Shown here: positions 34,415 through 45,057 of the stretch, one piece after another | How positions within the stretch are numbered: position 1 is the first letter of the stretch | Layout of the letters: the number at the start of each line of letters is the position of its first letter | From: an uncultured Clostridia bacterium | Lineage (GTDB): Bacteria; Bacillota; Clostridia; Lachnospirales; CAG-274 | DNA: 64,000 bases | NCBI GenBank assembly: GCA_947630475.1 | Contig: CANRHR010000007.1 | Location: 1 to 64,000 of the forward strand | Direction of reading: 5' to 3' | The notes under the pieces: model-generated | Told to the model about the DNA's origin: nothing | Database searches by the model: none | What the model saw: the letters and a program-made list of their open reading frames with translations, nothing else | Program-made: the position numbers and the translations under genes

Positions 34415-35509
34415 ATGTTTATAAACAGGCTTTGCTTAAAAAATTACAGAAATATCGATTTTGCAGATTTGAAATTAAAAGATGGAGTTAATGTTTTTTA
34501 TGGAAACAACGGAAACGGAAAAACAAATCTTTTGGAATCTGTTTATATGTGTTCTACCGGAAGAAGCCATAGGACTCATAATGACAGAGAGCTTATAGGC
34601 TTTAATCATGAAGCGGCACATATTCAAATTTATATAAATAAAAAAAATATAACAGACAGAATTGATATTCACTTAAAAAAAGATAAAAAAAAAGGAGCAG
34701 CCGTTAATAATTTGCCTATAACAAAGCTTGGCGAACTTTTTGGTGTTTTAAATACAGTAATATTCACTCCCGAAGATTTGGCTCTTATTAAATCAGGGCC
34801 TTCCGAAAGGAGAAGATTTATGGATATAGAACTTTGTCAGATAAGCAATGTCTATTATTATGAGCTTCAGCAATATTACAAAGTATTGAAGCAAAGAAAT
34901 AATTTGTTAAAAATACTTCAAAAAGATAATAAATTAATAGATACAATATTTGTTTGGGATGAACAGCTTGTAAACTTTGGAGAGAAAATTATAAAAAAAA
35001 GAGAAAATTTTATAAATGCCATAAATAAAATATCCTCAAAAATTTACAAAGATATAACAGGCGGCGAAGAAAGGCTTGATATTTTATATAAAAAAAATGT
35101 TTCCGAAAACGAATTTAAAAACAAAATAAAAAAAAATACAGAAAAGGATATATTTCTTGGTTCTACATCATACGGTCCTCATAAAGATGATATATTTTTT
35201 TTAATAAATAAAATGAATGCAAAAGAATATGGCTCTCAGGGCCAGCAGAGATGCGCCGTTCTTTCCGCAAAGCTTGCCGAAATTGAGCTTATAAAAGCAA
35301 GAATGAACAGACGTCCTGTGCTTTTGCTTGATGATGTTCTATCGGAGCTTGATAAAAAAAGACAAAATTATCTTATAAGAAGCGTTAAAAACATACAAAC
35401 AATAATTACTTGCACTCATATTGATGATATAATAGAAAAAATGGCTGATAACTCAAACTTTTTTTATGTTGAAAAAGGAAATATCGTTTCTATGGATAAA
35501 AAGCTTTAA
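34415..35509 (+). CDS. recF: DNA replication and repair protein RecF
   Basis: SMC-like ABC ATPase that acts with RecO and RecR to load RecA at gaps. Walker A GNNGNGKTNLLE is near residue 30. The signature motif is in SQGQQRCAVLSAKLAE near 273, and Walker B LLLDDVLSELD near 306. The short coiled arm region (about 150-235) is Lys-rich. Length 364 is normal. RBS AAAAAGGTGA. The gene order dnaN-yaaA-recF is standard. Confidence 0.96.
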   Translation: MFINRLCLKNYRNIDFADLKLKDGVNVFYGNNGNGKTNLLESVYMCSTGRSHRTHNDRELIGFNHEAAHIQIYINKKNITDRIDIHLKKDKKKGAAVNNLPITKLGELFGVLNTVIFTPEDLALIKSGPSERRRFMDIELCQISNVYYYELQQYYKVLKQRNNLLKILQKDNKLIDTIFVWDEQLVNFGEKIIKKRENFINAINKISSKIYKDITGGEERLDILYKKNVSENEFKNKIKKNTEKDIFLGSTSYGPHKDDIFFLINKMNAKEYGSQGQQRCAVLSAKLAEIELIKARMNRRPVLLLDDVLSELDKKRQNYLIRSVKNIQTIITCTHIDDIIEKMADNSNFFYVEKGNIVSMDKKL

Positions 35510-35523
35510 AAATCATTTAACCT

Positions 35524-35556
35524 AAGCCGTCGGTTATGGGTACTTACGAATATCAT
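35524..35556 (-). repeat. Fragment of the dispersed intergenic repeat (inverted)
   Basis: AAGCCGTCGGTTATGGGTA followed by ACGAATATC resembles the reverse complement of the left flank of copy B (51047-51090), with part of the middle missing. It lies in the recF-remB gap. Confidence 0.45.
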
Positions 35557-35617
35557 TGACTTTTTATGCACAAAAATTAAAAACATTAAAATTTTTCTGT
35601 TAAAAATTTGAAATTTA

Positions 35618-35626
35618 TGGTATAAT
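35618..35626 (+). promoter_or_regulatory. Extended -10 promoter for remB-gyrB
   Basis: TGG-TATAAT (35618-35626) is a TGnTATAAT element, 57 bp before the remB ATG, with no good -35. It follows a gap after recF that makes a new start plausible. Confidence 0.5.
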
Positions 35627-35682
35627 CTTAATATTGCAATAAATTTTCAATATTCTTTTTGGATTCATTCGGAGTGATTTTT

Positions 35683-35934
35683 ATGTTTTTAAAAATTGCA
35701 GATGGATTTGAAATTTCTATTGAAGATATAATTTGTATCATCAATATCAATTCAAAAACTAACGAAGATGAGATAAACAAAGAATTTATTTTAAATAATA
35801 AAAAAATAATAAGACTTTGTGATAAAAATATACGTTCGGCTGTTGTTGCAAAAATCAATGACAATATAAAAATTTATCTTTCTTCTTATTCAGTTTCTTC
35901 AATAGAAAAATCATATCGCAAAAAGTTTTTATAA
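35683..35934 (+). CDS. remB: RemB/YaaB family regulator (DUF370)
   Basis: Small protein of 83 residues related to Bacillus subtilis RemB (YaaB), associated with extracellular-matrix gene control and encoded between recF and gyrB. The conserved start [21 protein letters not shown] is clear. The reading frame extends 8 codons upstream, but GGAGTG lies 7 nt before this ATG, and the family starts at this Met. It is followed by gyrB after 34 bp. Confidence 0.85.
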   Translation: MFLKIADGFEISIEDIICIININSKTNEDEINKEFILNNKKIIRLCDKNIRSAVVAKINDNIKIYLSSYSVSSIEKSYRKKFL

Positions 35935-35968
35935 TATATTTGCTGTTTGTTGTAAAGGAGAATTGTTA

Positions 35969-37879
35969 ATGGCGCCTGAATATAATGAAAACCAAATTCA
36001 GATTCTTGAGGGTCTTGAGGCTGTAAGAAAAAGACCCGGTATGTATATAGGCTCAACCTCGGCAAGGGGACTTCATCATCTTGTTTATGAGATTGTGGAT
36101 AATTCCGTTGACGAGGCTCTTGCCGGATATTGCAATTATATTGAGGTATGTATAAAACCGGGAAATGTAATATCTGTTAAGGATAACGGAAGAGGTATTC
36201 CGGTAGGAATACATCCTCAAAAGGGCATCCCTGCGGTTGAGGTTGTTTTTACAGTGCTTCATGCCGGAGGAAAATTCGGCGGCGGAGGATATAAAGTATC
36301 CGGAGGTCTGCACGGCGTAGGCGCTTCGGTTGTAAATGCCTTAAGCGAATGGCTTACGGTTAAAATCTACCATCAGGGTGATATTTATGAACAGCATTAC
36401 CAAAGAGGCGATGCTATGGATAAGCTTGCAATAACAGGCAAATGCGACCCCGATGCTACCGGAACATATATCGAGTTTATGCCCGATTCGGAAATTTTTG
36501 ATGAAATTGTTTTCAGCTTCGATATCTTAAAGCAGCATCTTCAGGAAACGGCTTTTTTGACAAAAGGGCTTAAAATTAAATTGACAGATGAAAGAGATCC
36601 TCAAAATATTTTAGAAAAGACATATCATTATGAGGGAGGAATAAAAGAATTTGTTCAGTATATGAATAAAAACAAATCCCCTGTTTATAATGAAATTTTT
36701 TACTGTGAAGGCAGTAAAGATGATATTATTGTGGAAATTTCTTTCCAGCATAATGATGGATTTATAGAAAACTGCTATTCTTATGTAAACAATATAAACA
36801 CAACAGATGGCGGTACCCATGTTCAGGGCTTTAGGACAGCGCTGACAAAAACTTTAAACGAATACGGCAAAAAGTTTTCTCTTTTAAAAGAAAATGAAAA
36901 GCTTGCCGGAGAGGATATAAGAGAGGGTCTTACATCTGTTATAAGCATTAAAATAAGCGAGCCTCAGTTTGAGGGCCAAACAAAAACAAAGCTTGGAAAC
37001 AGTGAGGCTGCAAATGCGGTTTTAAGCGTTCTTCAAGAAAAATTAACGTACTTTCTTGAAGAAAATCCTTCGATTGCAAAGCTTATATTTGAAAAAGCTA
37101 CCCTTGCTTCAAGGGCAAGAGAGGCGGCAAAAAAAGCAAGAGAGCTTGTAAGAAGAAAATCAGCGCTTGAAACTACAAGGCTTCCCGGAAAGCTTACGGA
37201 TTGTTCAGAAAAGGATCCTTCCAAATGTGAAATATATATAGTTGAGGGTAATTCAGCAGGAGGCTCCGCAGTTGATGCAAGAACCTCCAAAACGCAGGCT
37301 ATTTTGCCGCTGAGAGGAAAAATTTTAAACGTTGAAAAGGCAAGGCTTGACAGGATTTTGGGCAACGAAGAAATCAGATCTATGATTACTGCCTTTGGTA
37401 CGGGTATCCATGAGGAGTTTGATATATCAAAACTTAGGTATCACAAAATAATACTTATGACAGATGCCGATGTTGACGGGGCTCATATAACAACGCTTCT
37501 TCTTACGTTTATTTTTAGATTTATGACGCCGCTTATAGAGGAGGGCTATGTTTATCTTGCCCAGCCGCCATTGTTTAAGCTTGAAAAGGGAAACGAAAAA
37601 TACTATGCCTACAGTGATGAACAAAGAGATGAAATTATAGAAAAAATAGGCATGGACGGAATGAAACCTATTCAGCGTTACAAAGGCTTGGGTGAAATGG
37701 ATCCTATTCAGCTTTGGGAAACAACTATGGATCCTCAAACAAGGACTCTTGTTCAAGTTACTGTGGAGGATGCAAGGCTTGCCGATGAGATATTCGACCA
37801 GCTTATGGGTGATAATGTTGAGCCAAGAAGAGTTTTTATACACGAAAATGCAAAATTTGTAAAAAATCTCGATATATAA
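35969..37879 (+). CDS. gyrB: DNA gyrase subunit B
   Basis: ATPase subunit of the A2B2 topoisomerase that introduces negative supercoils. The GHKL ATPase has [19 protein letters not shown] and [15 protein letters not shown]. The transducer and TOPRIM domain with EGNSAGGSA near 424 and [11 protein letters not shown] near 498 follow, then the C-terminal QRYKGLGEM motif. Length 636 is the short, non-insert type. A TTG two codons upstream is in frame, but AAAGGAG lies 8 nt before the ATG at 35969. Confidence 0.98.
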   Translation: MAPEYNENQIQILEGLEAVRKRPGMYIGSTSARGLHHLVYEIVDNSVDEALAGYCNYIEVCIKPGNVISVKDNGRGIPVGIHPQKGIPAVEVVFTVLHAGGKFGGGGYKVSGGLHGVGASVVNALSEWLTVKIYHQGDIYEQHYQRGDAMDKLAITGKCDPDATGTYIEFMPDSEIFDEIVFSFDILKQHLQETAFLTKGLKIKLTDERDPQNILEKTYHYEGGIKEFVQYMNKNKSPVYNEIFYCEGSKDDIIVEISFQHNDGFIENCYSYVNNINTTDGGTHVQGFRTALTKTLNEYGKKFSLLKENEKLAGEDIREGLTSVISIKISEPQFEGQTKTKLGNSEAANAVLSVLQEKLTYFLEENPSIAKLIFEKATLASRAREAAKKARELVRRKSALETTRLPGKLTDCSEKDPSKCEIYIVEGNSAGGSAVDARTSKTQAILPLRGKILNVEKARLDRILGNEEIRSMITAFGTGIHEEFDISKLRYHKIILMTDADVDGAHITTLLLTFIFRFMTPLIEEGYVYLAQPPLFKLEKGNEKYYAYSDEQRDEIIEKIGMDGMKPIQRYKGLGEMDPIQLWETTMDPQTRTLVQVTVEDARLADEIFDQLMGDNVEPRRVFIHENAKFVKNLDI

Positions 37880-37905
37880 AAATTTTTCTTTTATCAATAA
37901 GCGAT

Positions 37906-37978
37906 GCTCCCGTTAAAGACGGAGCTGTAATATTGATTTTACATAAAATGCAGCCTATCAGGCGTCGGCATTTTATGT
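37906..37978 (+). promoter_or_regulatory. Two tandem hairpins between gyrB and gyrA
   Basis: First hairpin GCTCC...GGAGC (37906-37925). The second has a perfect 11-bp stem ACATAAAATGC/GCATTTTATGT (37941-37951, 37968-37978) with an AGCCTATCAGGCGTCG loop that can itself pair. No strong T-tract follows, so these look like processing or stability elements rather than a terminator. Confidence 0.55.
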
Positions 37979-38008
37979 GAATGGCTTAGATGGAAAGGAT
38001 ATATAAAT

Positions 38009-40486
38009 ATGCAGGAAAATCAGACAGATAAAATAGTTCAGGTTGAAATTTCAGACGAAATGCGCAGATCATACATAGATTACGCAATGAGTGTTATAGT
38101 TTCAAGGGCGCTGCCTGATGTAAGGGACGGCTTAAAGCCTGTTCACAGAAGAATTTTATACGCAATGAACGAGCTTAATCTCGACCCCGATAAGGCATAT
38201 AAAAAATGCGCCCGTATAGTGGGTGATACAATGGGTAAATATCACCCTCACGGAGATGCCGCAATTTATGATGCTCTTGTTCGTTTGGCACAGGATTTTT
38301 CGATGAGATATACCCTTGTCGACGGGCATGGAAATTTTGGAAATATTGACGGTTATCCGGCTGCCGCACAGAGATATACAGAAGCAAGGCTAGATAAAAT
38401 AGCTATGGCTATGCTTGCGGATATAGAAAAGGATACGGTTGATTTTACAGATAATTATGACGGCGAATTTAAAGAGCCTTCAATACTTCCCTCAAGATTT
38501 CCCAATCTTCTTGTAAACGGTTCTTCGGGAATTGCCGTAGGTATGGCTACAAATATTCCGCCTCATAATTTAACCGAAACGATAAATGCTCTTGTAAAAA
38601 TTATAGATAATTATATAAACGAGGGCAGAGAAACCCAAATAGATGAAATTACAGAAATTATAAAAGGCCCCGATTTTCCAACAGGCGCAACAATTTTAGG
38701 AAAGCTTGGAATAAATAATGCCTACAGGACGGGCAGAGGAAAAATAAAGCTTAGGGCATCCGCTGAAATCGAGTCTATGCCAAACGGTAAGGAAAGAATT
38801 ATTGTTACCGAAATTCCTTATCAGGTAAATAAGGCTAAAATGATAGAAAGAATAGCCGAGCTTGTCAAAGAAAAGAAAATAGAAGGAATTTCTGATATTA
38901 ATGATGAAACCGACAGAGAAGCAGGAATAAAAATTGTTATAGAATGTAAAAAAGATTCCAATGCCGGCGTAATACTTAATAAGCTTTATAAATATTCTCA
39001 GCTTCAGGAAAGCTACTCTATAAATTTTCTCGCTATAGTTAAGGGCGAGCCAAAGGTATTAAATCTTAAGCAGATACTTGATTATTACCTTGAGCATCAG
39101 CAGGAGGTTGTAACAAGAAGAACAAGATTCGATCTTAATAAAGCTCTTAACAGGGCTCACATAGTGGAAGGATTTTTAAAAGCTCTTGATGCTATAGATG
39201 AGGTTATAAATATAATACGCTCATCAAGAACAACAAACGAGGCTAAGCAAAGGCTTGTCGAAAGATTTGGCTTTACAGATGTTCAGGTAAATGCTATCGT
39301 TGAGATGAGATTGAGAGCGTTAACGGGCCTTGAAAGAGAAAGGCTTGAAAATGAATACGAAAATCTCAGAAAATTTATACAGGAAATGCAGGCTATACTT
39401 GATGATAAAAATAAGCTTTTTGCCGTTATAAAAAAAGAACTCGAAGAAATAAGGGATAAATATGGCGATGAAAGAAAAACAAAAATTGTTAGGGATATGG
39501 GAGATATCGACATTGAGGATTTAATTGAAGATGAAACAAGCGTTATAACCTTAACTCATCTTAATTATATAAAGCGTATTCCTCTTTCAACCTACAAAAG
39601 CCAAAACAGAGGCGGAAAAGGCGTTGTCGGAATGCAGACAAGAGAAGAAGATTTTGTTGAAAATCTCTTCCTAAGCAGCAATCACAGCCATATTTTGTTT
39701 TTTACAAATAAGGGCAAGGTTTACAGAACAAAGGCATATGAAATACCCGAGGCGGGAAGAACGGCTAAAGGTACTCCTATAGTTAACCTTATACAAGTTG
39801 AAAACGGAGAAAAAATTACTGCCGTTATACCTATTAAAAATTATGATGATGACAGCTGCCTTATGATGGCGACAAAAAGCGGAATCATCAAAAAAACCAA
39901 GGCTTCGATGTTTTCAAACATAAGAAAAATAGGTATTATTGCCGTTAATCTTAAAAATGATGATGAGCTTATATCCGTAAAAATGACAGACGGAAATAAA
40001 GATATTCTTGTTGTTACAAAATTGGGAATGGCAATAAGATTTAATGAAAATAATTTAAGAGATGTCAGCAGAACGGCTATGGGCGTAAAATCCATAACGC
40101 TTAAAAATAATGACGAGGTTGTTGCCGCAGAGGTTATTGAAGAAAATTCAAAGGTGCTTATAGTAAGTGAAAACGGCTATGGAAAATGTACTCAAACCGA
40201 TGAATTCAGAACCCAGATGAGGGGCGGAATGGGATTAAAATCCTACAAGATAACCGAAAAAACAGGAAACGTTATAGATGCAAAAATGGTAAATGAAAAT
40301 GAAGAGCTTATAATGGTTACATCTGAGGGCGTAGTTATAAGAATCAGAGTAAGCGATATTTCAACTACCGGAAGGGTTGCCCAAGGAGTTAAGCTGATTA
40401 ATGTTGATGATGATGTTAAGGTTATGAGCGTTGCCAAAATAAGCCAAGATGAAATTGAAGATTCTGAAAGCGGCAGTGAAGAATAA
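38009..40486 (+). CDS. gyrA: DNA gyrase subunit A
   Basis: DNA cleavage and religation subunit. The catalytic Tyr is in [11 protein letters not shown] near residue 121. The quinolone-resistance region has [11 protein letters not shown] with Asp/Ala at the Ser83-equivalent neighbourhood. The C-terminal six-bladed pinwheel (about 500-810) begins with the GyrA box QNRGGKG near 532, which marks gyrase rather than Topo IV. Length 825 is typical. It lies 129 bp after gyrB. Confidence 0.98.
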   Translation: MQENQTDKIVQVEISDEMRRSYIDYAMSVIVSRALPDVRDGLKPVHRRILYAMNELNLDPDKAYKKCARIVGDTMGKYHPHGDAAIYDALVRLAQDFSMRYTLVDGHGNFGNIDGYPAAAQRYTEARLDKIAMAMLADIEKDTVDFTDNYDGEFKEPSILPSRFPNLLVNGSSGIAVGMATNIPPHNLTETINALVKIIDNYINEGRETQIDEITEIIKGPDFPTGATILGKLGINNAYRTGRGKIKLRASAEIESMPNGKERIIVTEIPYQVNKAKMIERIAELVKEKKIEGISDINDETDREAGIKIVIECKKDSNAGVILNKLYKYSQLQESYSINFLAIVKGEPKVLNLKQILDYYLEHQQEVVTRRTRFDLNKALNRAHIVEGFLKALDAIDEVINIIRSSRTTNEAKQRLVERFGFTDVQVNAIVEMRLRALTGLERERLENEYENLRKFIQEMQAILDDKNKLFAVIKKELEEIRDKYGDERKTKIVRDMGDIDIEDLIEDETSVITLTHLNYIKRIPLSTYKSQNRGGKGVVGMQTREEDFVENLFLSSNHSHILFFTNKGKVYRTKAYEIPEAGRTAKGTPIVNLIQVENGEKITAVIPIKNYDDDSCLMMATKSGIIKKTKASMFSNIRKIGIIAVNLKNDDELISVKMTDGNKDILVVTKLGMAIRFNENNLRDVSRTAMGVKSITLKNNDEVVAAEVIEENSKVLIVSENGYGKCTQTDEFRTQMRGGMGLKSYKITEKTGNVIDAKMVNENEELIMVTSEGVVIRIRVSDISTTGRVAQGVKLINVDDDVKVMSVAKISQDEIEDSESGSEE

Positions 40487-40504
40487 TTTTTAACAGCTTA
40501 AAAA

Positions 40505-40547
40505 TACTTTTCGGCGAAAATTGTTTGCGCCGAAAAGTACGGTTTTA
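40505..40547 (+). terminator. Terminator of gyrA
   Basis: TACTTTTCGGCG/CGCCGAAAAGTA 12-bp stem (40505-40516, 40528-40539) followed by CGGTTTTACC. Confidence 0.8.
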
Positions 40548-40605
40548 CCAATGTTACAAACATATTACAAATACGGTAAAAATCATATATTGAAGATAAA
40601 AAAAC

Positions 40606-40634
40606 TTGACTTAAAAACTAATATTTAATATAAT
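40606..40634 (+). promoter_or_regulatory. Promoter P1 of the rpmH operon
   Basis: TTGACT (40606-40611), 17-bp spacer, TATAAT (40629-40634). Confidence 0.8.
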
Positions 40635-40680
40635 TGAAACAGTGCTACCGTGATTTCACCGGCTATATACAATCGGTTGG

Positions 40681-40709
40681 TAGACAAAAACAACAGTTTG
40701 TGTTATACT
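40681..40709 (+). promoter_or_regulatory. Promoter P2 of the rpmH operon
   Basis: TAGACA (40681-40686), 17-bp spacer, TATACT (40704-40709), 57 bp before rpmH. Tandem promoters fit a ribosomal protein gene. Confidence 0.55.
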
Positions 40710-40765
40710 TGCACAGATTAAAAATTTGCAGGCAAGAAATATAATTATAAGGAGGCGCTTTTATT

Positions 40766-40900
40766 ATGAAGATGACATATCAGCCTAAAAAAAGACAGAG
40801 AAGCAAGGTTCATGGCTTCAGAAAAAGAATGAGAACGGCTAATGGCAGAAAGGTCATATCAAGAAGACGCAGAAAAGGCAGAAAGGCTTTAACAGCTTAA
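40766..40900 (+). CDS. rpmH: Ribosomal protein bL34
   Basis: Complete 44-residue, very basic L34 of the large ribosomal subunit: [30 protein letters not shown] and the RRRRKGRK tail match the family throughout. RBS AAGGAGG at 10 nt. It heads the rpmH-rnpA-yidD-yidC-jag block with two promoters. Confidence 0.97.
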   Translation: MKMTYQPKKRQRSKVHGFRKRMRTANGRKVISRRRRKGRKALTA

Positions 40901-40975
40901 TAATCAGTCAAAGTCTGAATTTATTTTTAAGGCATAAATTAAAATAAACCTATACATTGTTTTTGTGCGTGTTTT

Positions 40976-41000
40976 GCCCGCTTTTAGTGGGCTTTTGTTT
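40976..41000 (+). terminator. Terminator/attenuator between rpmH and rnpA
   Basis: GCCCGC-TTTTA-GTGGGC followed by TTTTGTTTT, in the 133-bp gap. It would reduce rnpA output relative to rpmH. Confidence 0.75.
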
Positions 41001-41033
41001 TATAAAATTAAGCGGCTTTAAGGGTGGATCATT

Positions 41034-41381
41034 ATGCTTTTTACTCAGTCTTTAAAAAAAAATTATCAGTTTAGGTTTGTTTATAACAGGGGAAAATCTA
41101 TTGCCAACAAATATTATGTTATGTATGTTATAAAAAATAAAACACAGGGCAACAGGCTTGGCATATCGGTAAGCAAAAAAGTTGGAAACAGCGTTGTAAG
41201 AAGCAGAGTTACAAGGCTTATAAGAGAAAGCTACAGATTAAATGAAAAAAATATAAAATCAGGCTATGATATTGTTGTTATAGCAAGAATTTCATCCAAC
41301 GGCGCACCTTATGCCGAGGCTGAACGTTCGATTATACATCTTTTGAAAAAACATAAGATATATGAGGAAAATAAAAATTAA
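41034..41381 (+). CDS. rnpA: Ribonuclease P protein component
   Basis: Basic cofactor of the RNase P ribozyme that matures tRNA 5' ends. RNR signature NSVVRSRVTRLIRESYRLN near residue 52, and the central cleft residues FRFVYNRGK near 13. Length 115 is typical. It follows rpmH. Confidence 0.96.
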   Translation: MLFTQSLKKNYQFRFVYNRGKSIANKYYVMYVIKNKTQGNRLGISVSKKVGNSVVRSRVTRLIRESYRLNEKNIKSGYDIVVIARISSNGAPYAEAERSIIHLLKKHKIYEENKN

Positions 41382-41417
41382 ACACAAACATAAAAGCCCG
41401 TTAAAAGGAGTTAAATT

Positions 41418-41630
41418 ATGTTAAAAAAAATTTGTTTGCTTTTGATAATTTTTTACAGAAAATTTATATCTCCGTTAAAGCCTCCCTGCTGCCGCTTTTA
41501 TCCGTCATGCTCTCTTTATGCTTATGAGGCTTATTCAAAATACGGCTTTTTTAAGGGGACGTTTTTAAGCGTTAAAAGAATTTTAAAATGTCATCCTTTC
41601 CATAAGGGAGGATATGATCCCGTTCCTTAA
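41418..41630 (+). CDS. yidD: Membrane protein insertion efficiency factor YidD
   Basis: A 70-residue amphipathic membrane-associated protein: FYRKFISPL, then the conserved cysteine motif [15 protein letters not shown], and the C-terminal [17 protein letters not shown]. All family residues are present. It lies between rnpA and yidC, as usual. Confidence 0.95.
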   Translation: MLKKICLLLIIFYRKFISPLKPPCCRFYPSCSLYAYEAYSKYGFFKGTFLSVKRILKCHPFHKGGYDPVP

Positions 41631-41772
41631 ATATTGTTTATTTATGTTTATAATATTTAAAATTTGGTTAATTTTATGTATAGAAATATTTGACTTTGAT
41701 TAAAAAATTTTGACGAAAATGTCTTAGGCTTTTATACAAATGCTTGAGTATTAACGTTAAGGAGGAGTAAGT

Positions 41773-42789
41773 TTGTTTTCTTTTAGTTCGTTTTTAGCTG
41801 CTGCTGCAGTGAATGTCGTTCAAAAGGATCCGGGTATAATAGTTAAGCCTATTTCTATTATTTTAGGTTTTTTTCTTAACTTGGTTTTTAATGGTGTATA
41901 TATATTAACTTCTAACAATGCTCTTGGTTTTTCAATTATTGCGCTGACGGTTTTGGTAAGATGCTGTATGCTTCCGCTGGCTTTTAAACAGCAAAAATCA
42001 ATGATTATTATGCAGAAGATCCAGCCGGAAATAAAAAAAATTCAGGATAAATATAAAGAAAAGGGCAATGACCCGGAGCTTCAAAGAAAAATGAATATGG
42101 AAATACAGAAGCTTTACGGAAAGCATGGATATAATCCTTTCAGCGGCTGTCTTCCTTTAATTATTCAGCTTCCGATATTTATTTCACTTTATTATATCCT
42201 TCAAAATCCTTATCAGTTTATAAATCATATTCACCAGATTTATAATGATTTGGGAGAGGTTATGCTTTCGGCTTCCAATTTTTCAGAGGTTATAAGAAAT
42301 GTGCCGGGGTTTTATGATATGATTCCCGAATCTTTAAGGCCTTTTGATTTTGCTCAGATGTCTAATCTTGCAAAGCTTATGAATAAGTTTTCCATAGAGC
42401 AATGGGGTTATATAAAAGCAAATATACCGGCTGTGGAAAATATGCTTGAAACAAAAATGAATGTTGAATATTTTTTTGGCATCAGTCTTACAGAAAAGGT
42501 CGGTTTGAGTTTCCCTAAGGTGCTTATTCCGATTATATCCGGTGTGTCAACGTTTTTTTCCGGATGGCTTATGACAAAAAGAAATTCTAATATAGACCCT
42601 GCTATGAAAAGTCAGCAAAGAATTATGAATACGGTTATGCCGTTGTTTATGGCATATATTACATCTACTATTCCGGGAGGCGTAGGTATTTATTGGATTA
42701 CATCAAACATTTTTCAAATATGTCAGCAGTTATTTATAAATTATTATTATGATAAAAAAATGGCTAGTGAAGAGGGGGTGTCTAAATGA
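41773..42789 (+). CDS. yidC: Membrane insertase YidC/SpoIIIJ
   Basis: Inserts and folds membrane proteins, alone or with SecYEG. Five membrane helices fit a Gram-positive YidC: about 25-50, 52-75, 118-145, 235-260 and 285-315. There is no lipobox, unlike Bacillus SpoIIIJ. Cytoplasmic loop C1 is basic and helical (KIQPEIKKIQDKYKEKGNDPEL). The start is TTG after GGAGGAG. The jag ATG overlaps its stop (ATGA). Confidence 0.95.
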   Translation: MFSFSSFLAAAAVNVVQKDPGIIVKPISIILGFFLNLVFNGVYILTSNNALGFSIIALTVLVRCCMLPLAFKQQKSMIIMQKIQPEIKKIQDKYKEKGNDPELQRKMNMEIQKLYGKHGYNPFSGCLPLIIQLPIFISLYYILQNPYQFINHIHQIYNDLGEVMLSASNFSEVIRNVPGFYDMIPESLRPFDFAQMSNLAKLMNKFSIEQWGYIKANIPAVENMLETKMNVEYFFGISLTEKVGLSFPKVLIPIISGVSTFFSGWLMTKRNSNIDPAMKSQQRIMNTVMPLFMAYITSTIPGGVGIYWITSNIFQICQQLFINYYYDKKMASEEGVSK

Positions 42790-43574
42790 AAATTCAAATT
42801 ACGGCAAAGACGGTAAGCGAGGCTATAGATAAGGCTTTGATTAAGCTTGATACTACGATAGATAATATTGGGCATAAGATAATTCAGGAGCCTTCCAAAG
42901 GCTTTTTGGGCATAGGTACAAAGCCTGCCGTTGTTGAGGTTTGGATAATAGGCGAGGAGGATGAAAAAGAGCCTGAAGAAAAATCTGAAGAAAAACCGGA
43001 AATAAAAGAAATACAAGAAAAGCAAGAAATAAAAGAAGAAAAATTAACGGATAATAATTACGAGGCTGAAAATAATGATGCTCCTGTTAAAGAAAGGGAA
43101 TTGAAAGCAAGAACCGATGACCCTTGCAAGACTGCTGAAAAATTTTTAAACGATATATTTTCTGCAATGAAAATGAAAGTAACGGTTGAAACAGAGCTTG
43201 TGGATAATAAATATCTTAATATTAATCTTAAGGGCGATGAAATAGGCGTTATTATAGGAAAGAGAGGTCAAACCCTTGATTCTCTTCAATATCTTGTTAA
43301 TTTAAGCATTAATAAAGGTCAGTCGCCTTATATAAGCGTAAATCTTGATACCGAACAATACAGAAAGAGAAGAAAGGAAACACTTGAAAATCTTGCTTTT
43401 AATTTGGCAAAGAAAGCAAAGCATTTAAGAAAAAATGTTGTTCTGGAGCCTATGAATCCTTATGAAAGAAGAATAATACATTCTACGCTTCAAAATGACA
43501 GATACGTTACTACATACAGCGAAGGCGTGGAGCCTTTCCGTTATGTTGTTATAGCGCCTAAAAAATATTACTGA
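42786..43574 (+). CDS. jag: SpoIIIJ-associated RNA-binding protein Jag/KhpB
   Basis: Also called EloR or KhpB; it links RNA binding to cell elongation. Jag_N (1-50, KTVSEAIDKALIKL), a Glu/Lys-rich linker (about 58-112), a KH domain (about 115-185) with GKRGQTLDSLQYLVN, and an R3H domain with the RRIIHSTLQN helix near 232. Length 262 reflects the long linker. It overlaps yidC by 4 bp and is closed by a strong terminator. Confidence 0.95.
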   Translation: MKIQITAKTVSEAIDKALIKLDTTIDNIGHKIIQEPSKGFLGIGTKPAVVEVWIIGEEDEKEPEEKSEEKPEIKEIQEKQEIKEEKLTDNNYEAENNDAPVKERELKARTDDPCKTAEKFLNDIFSAMKMKVTVETELVDNKYLNINLKGDEIGVIIGKRGQTLDSLQYLVNLSINKGQSPYISVNLDTEQYRKRRKETLENLAFNLAKKAKHLRKNVVLEPMNPYERRIIHSTLQNDRYVTTYSEGVEPFRYVVIAPKKYY

Positions 43575-43595
43575 AAATAAGTATTGAAAAGTAAG

Positions 43596-43632
43596 ATCAT
43601 AACCATCGGTTTGCCGGTGGTTATGATTTTTA
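43596..43632 (+). terminator. Terminator after jag
   Basis: A 14-bp stem with one G-T pair (43596-43609, 43614-43627), TTTG loop, followed by TTTTTAG. It separates the rpmH-jag group from mnmE. Confidence 0.88.
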
Positions 43633-43650
43633 GCTTGTGAGGGATTTTAA

Positions 43651-45042
43651 GTGAATAATAATTTGAATGATACAATAGCTGCAATATCAACTCCGATAGG
43701 CTCGGGCGGTATAGCGATAATAAGAATAAGCGGAGAAGATGCATTTAAAATTATATCAAAAATTTTTGTATACAATAAAAAAGAAAAAAATTCAGAGCAA
43801 ATAAAAAGTCATACCATAAATTATGGTGTATTAAAGGATAAAAACGGAGAAATTGTAGACGAGGTTTTGGTTTCGTTTATGAAGGCTCCAAATACCTATA
43901 CAAAGGAAAATACCGCAGAAATTAATTGCCATGGTGGAATAAGAGCCGCAAACAGAGTTTTAAGCCTTGTTATTGAAAACGGGGCAAGAATGGCTCAGCC
44001 GGGAGAATTTACAAAAAGGGCATTTTTAAATGGAAGAATAGATTTATCACAGGCTGAAGCTGTTATGGATATTATAAATGCAAAAACTCAGCTAGCCCAT
44101 AAATCAGCGCTTGAAAGGCTTAATGGAAGGCTTTCTTCAAAGGTTAAGCTGCTTAGAGATGAAATATTGACTATGACAGCTCATATTGAGGCGGCTATAG
44201 ATTATCCGGAGCATGATGATGAAATGATGACTTATGAAATGATTAAAAATAAATCTCTTAAGCTTCTTGAAGATATTAAACTTTTGCTTAAATATGCCGA
44301 TACGGGCAAAATTATAAGACAAGGTGTTAATACTGTCATACTGGGCAAGCCAAATGTAGGCAAAAGCTCTCTTTTAAACGCTCTTATTGAGGAGGACAGG
44401 GCAATTGTTACCGATATACCCGGCACAACCAGAGATGTATTGCAGGAAAGCATAAATATAAACGGCATAGCGTTAAATATTATAGATACGGCGGGAATAA
44501 GAAGCACAACAGATGCCATAGAAAAAATGGGCGTTGAAAAATCAAAACAGTACGCTAAAAATTCGGATTTGGTTTTATTTGTTTTGGACGGCTCTCAAAG
44601 TCTTGATGATGATGATATTAAAATACTTGAGTTTGTTAAAGATAAAAATTTGATTATAATTATAAATAAAATCGATTTAACAGAAAATACAGACTTTGAT
44701 AAAGTTTATAATTATGCCGATGACGATTATATTATAAAAATGTCTGTAAAAAATGAAATCGGCTTTGAAAAATTGTTTAAGGCAATAGAAAAATTATTTA
44801 CATCGGGCAAAATAAATATTAATGAAGAGGCTCTTATAACAAACGAAAGAAATAAAGCTTCTGTTGCCGATGCCGCCAGAAGTTTGGAAAATGTTGTGGA
44901 AACTATAGAAAATATGCTGCCCGAAGATTTTATTTCTATGGATTTGATTCAAGCCTATAAATCCCTTGGTGAGATAACAGGGGATAGCGTTGAGGAGGAT
45001 ATTATAGATAAAATATTTTCTGAGTTTTGTCTTGGAAAATAA
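43651..45042 (+). CDS. mnmE: tRNA-modifying GTPase MnmE
   Basis: With MnmG, makes 5-carboxymethylaminomethyluridine at the tRNA wobble position. The N-terminal folate-binding domain is followed by a helical domain and an inserted G domain with G1 GKPNVGKSS near 232, G2/G3 DIPGTTRD and DTAGIR, and G4 NKID. The C-terminal FCLGK gives the catalytic Cys. Length 463 is normal. The start is GTG after GAGGGA. Stop and the mnmG RBS are adjacent. Confidence 0.97.
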   Translation: MNNNLNDTIAAISTPIGSGGIAIIRISGEDAFKIISKIFVYNKKEKNSEQIKSHTINYGVLKDKNGEIVDEVLVSFMKAPNTYTKENTAEINCHGGIRAANRVLSLVIENGARMAQPGEFTKRAFLNGRIDLSQAEAVMDIINAKTQLAHKSALERLNGRLSSKVKLLRDEILTMTAHIEAAIDYPEHDDEMMTYEMIKNKSLKLLEDIKLLLKYADTGKIIRQGVNTVILGKPNVGKSSLLNALIEEDRAIVTDIPGTTRDVLQESININGIALNIIDTAGIRSTTDAIEKMGVEKSKQYAKNSDLVLFVLDGSQSLDDDDIKILEFVKDKNLIIIINKIDLTENTDFDKVYNYADDDYIIKMSVKNEIGFEKLFKAIEKLFTSGKININEEALITNERNKASVADAARSLENVVETIENMLPEDFISMDLIQAYKSLGEITGDSVEEDIIDKIFSEFCLGK

Positions 45043-45057
45043 ATGGAGGATTATAGG

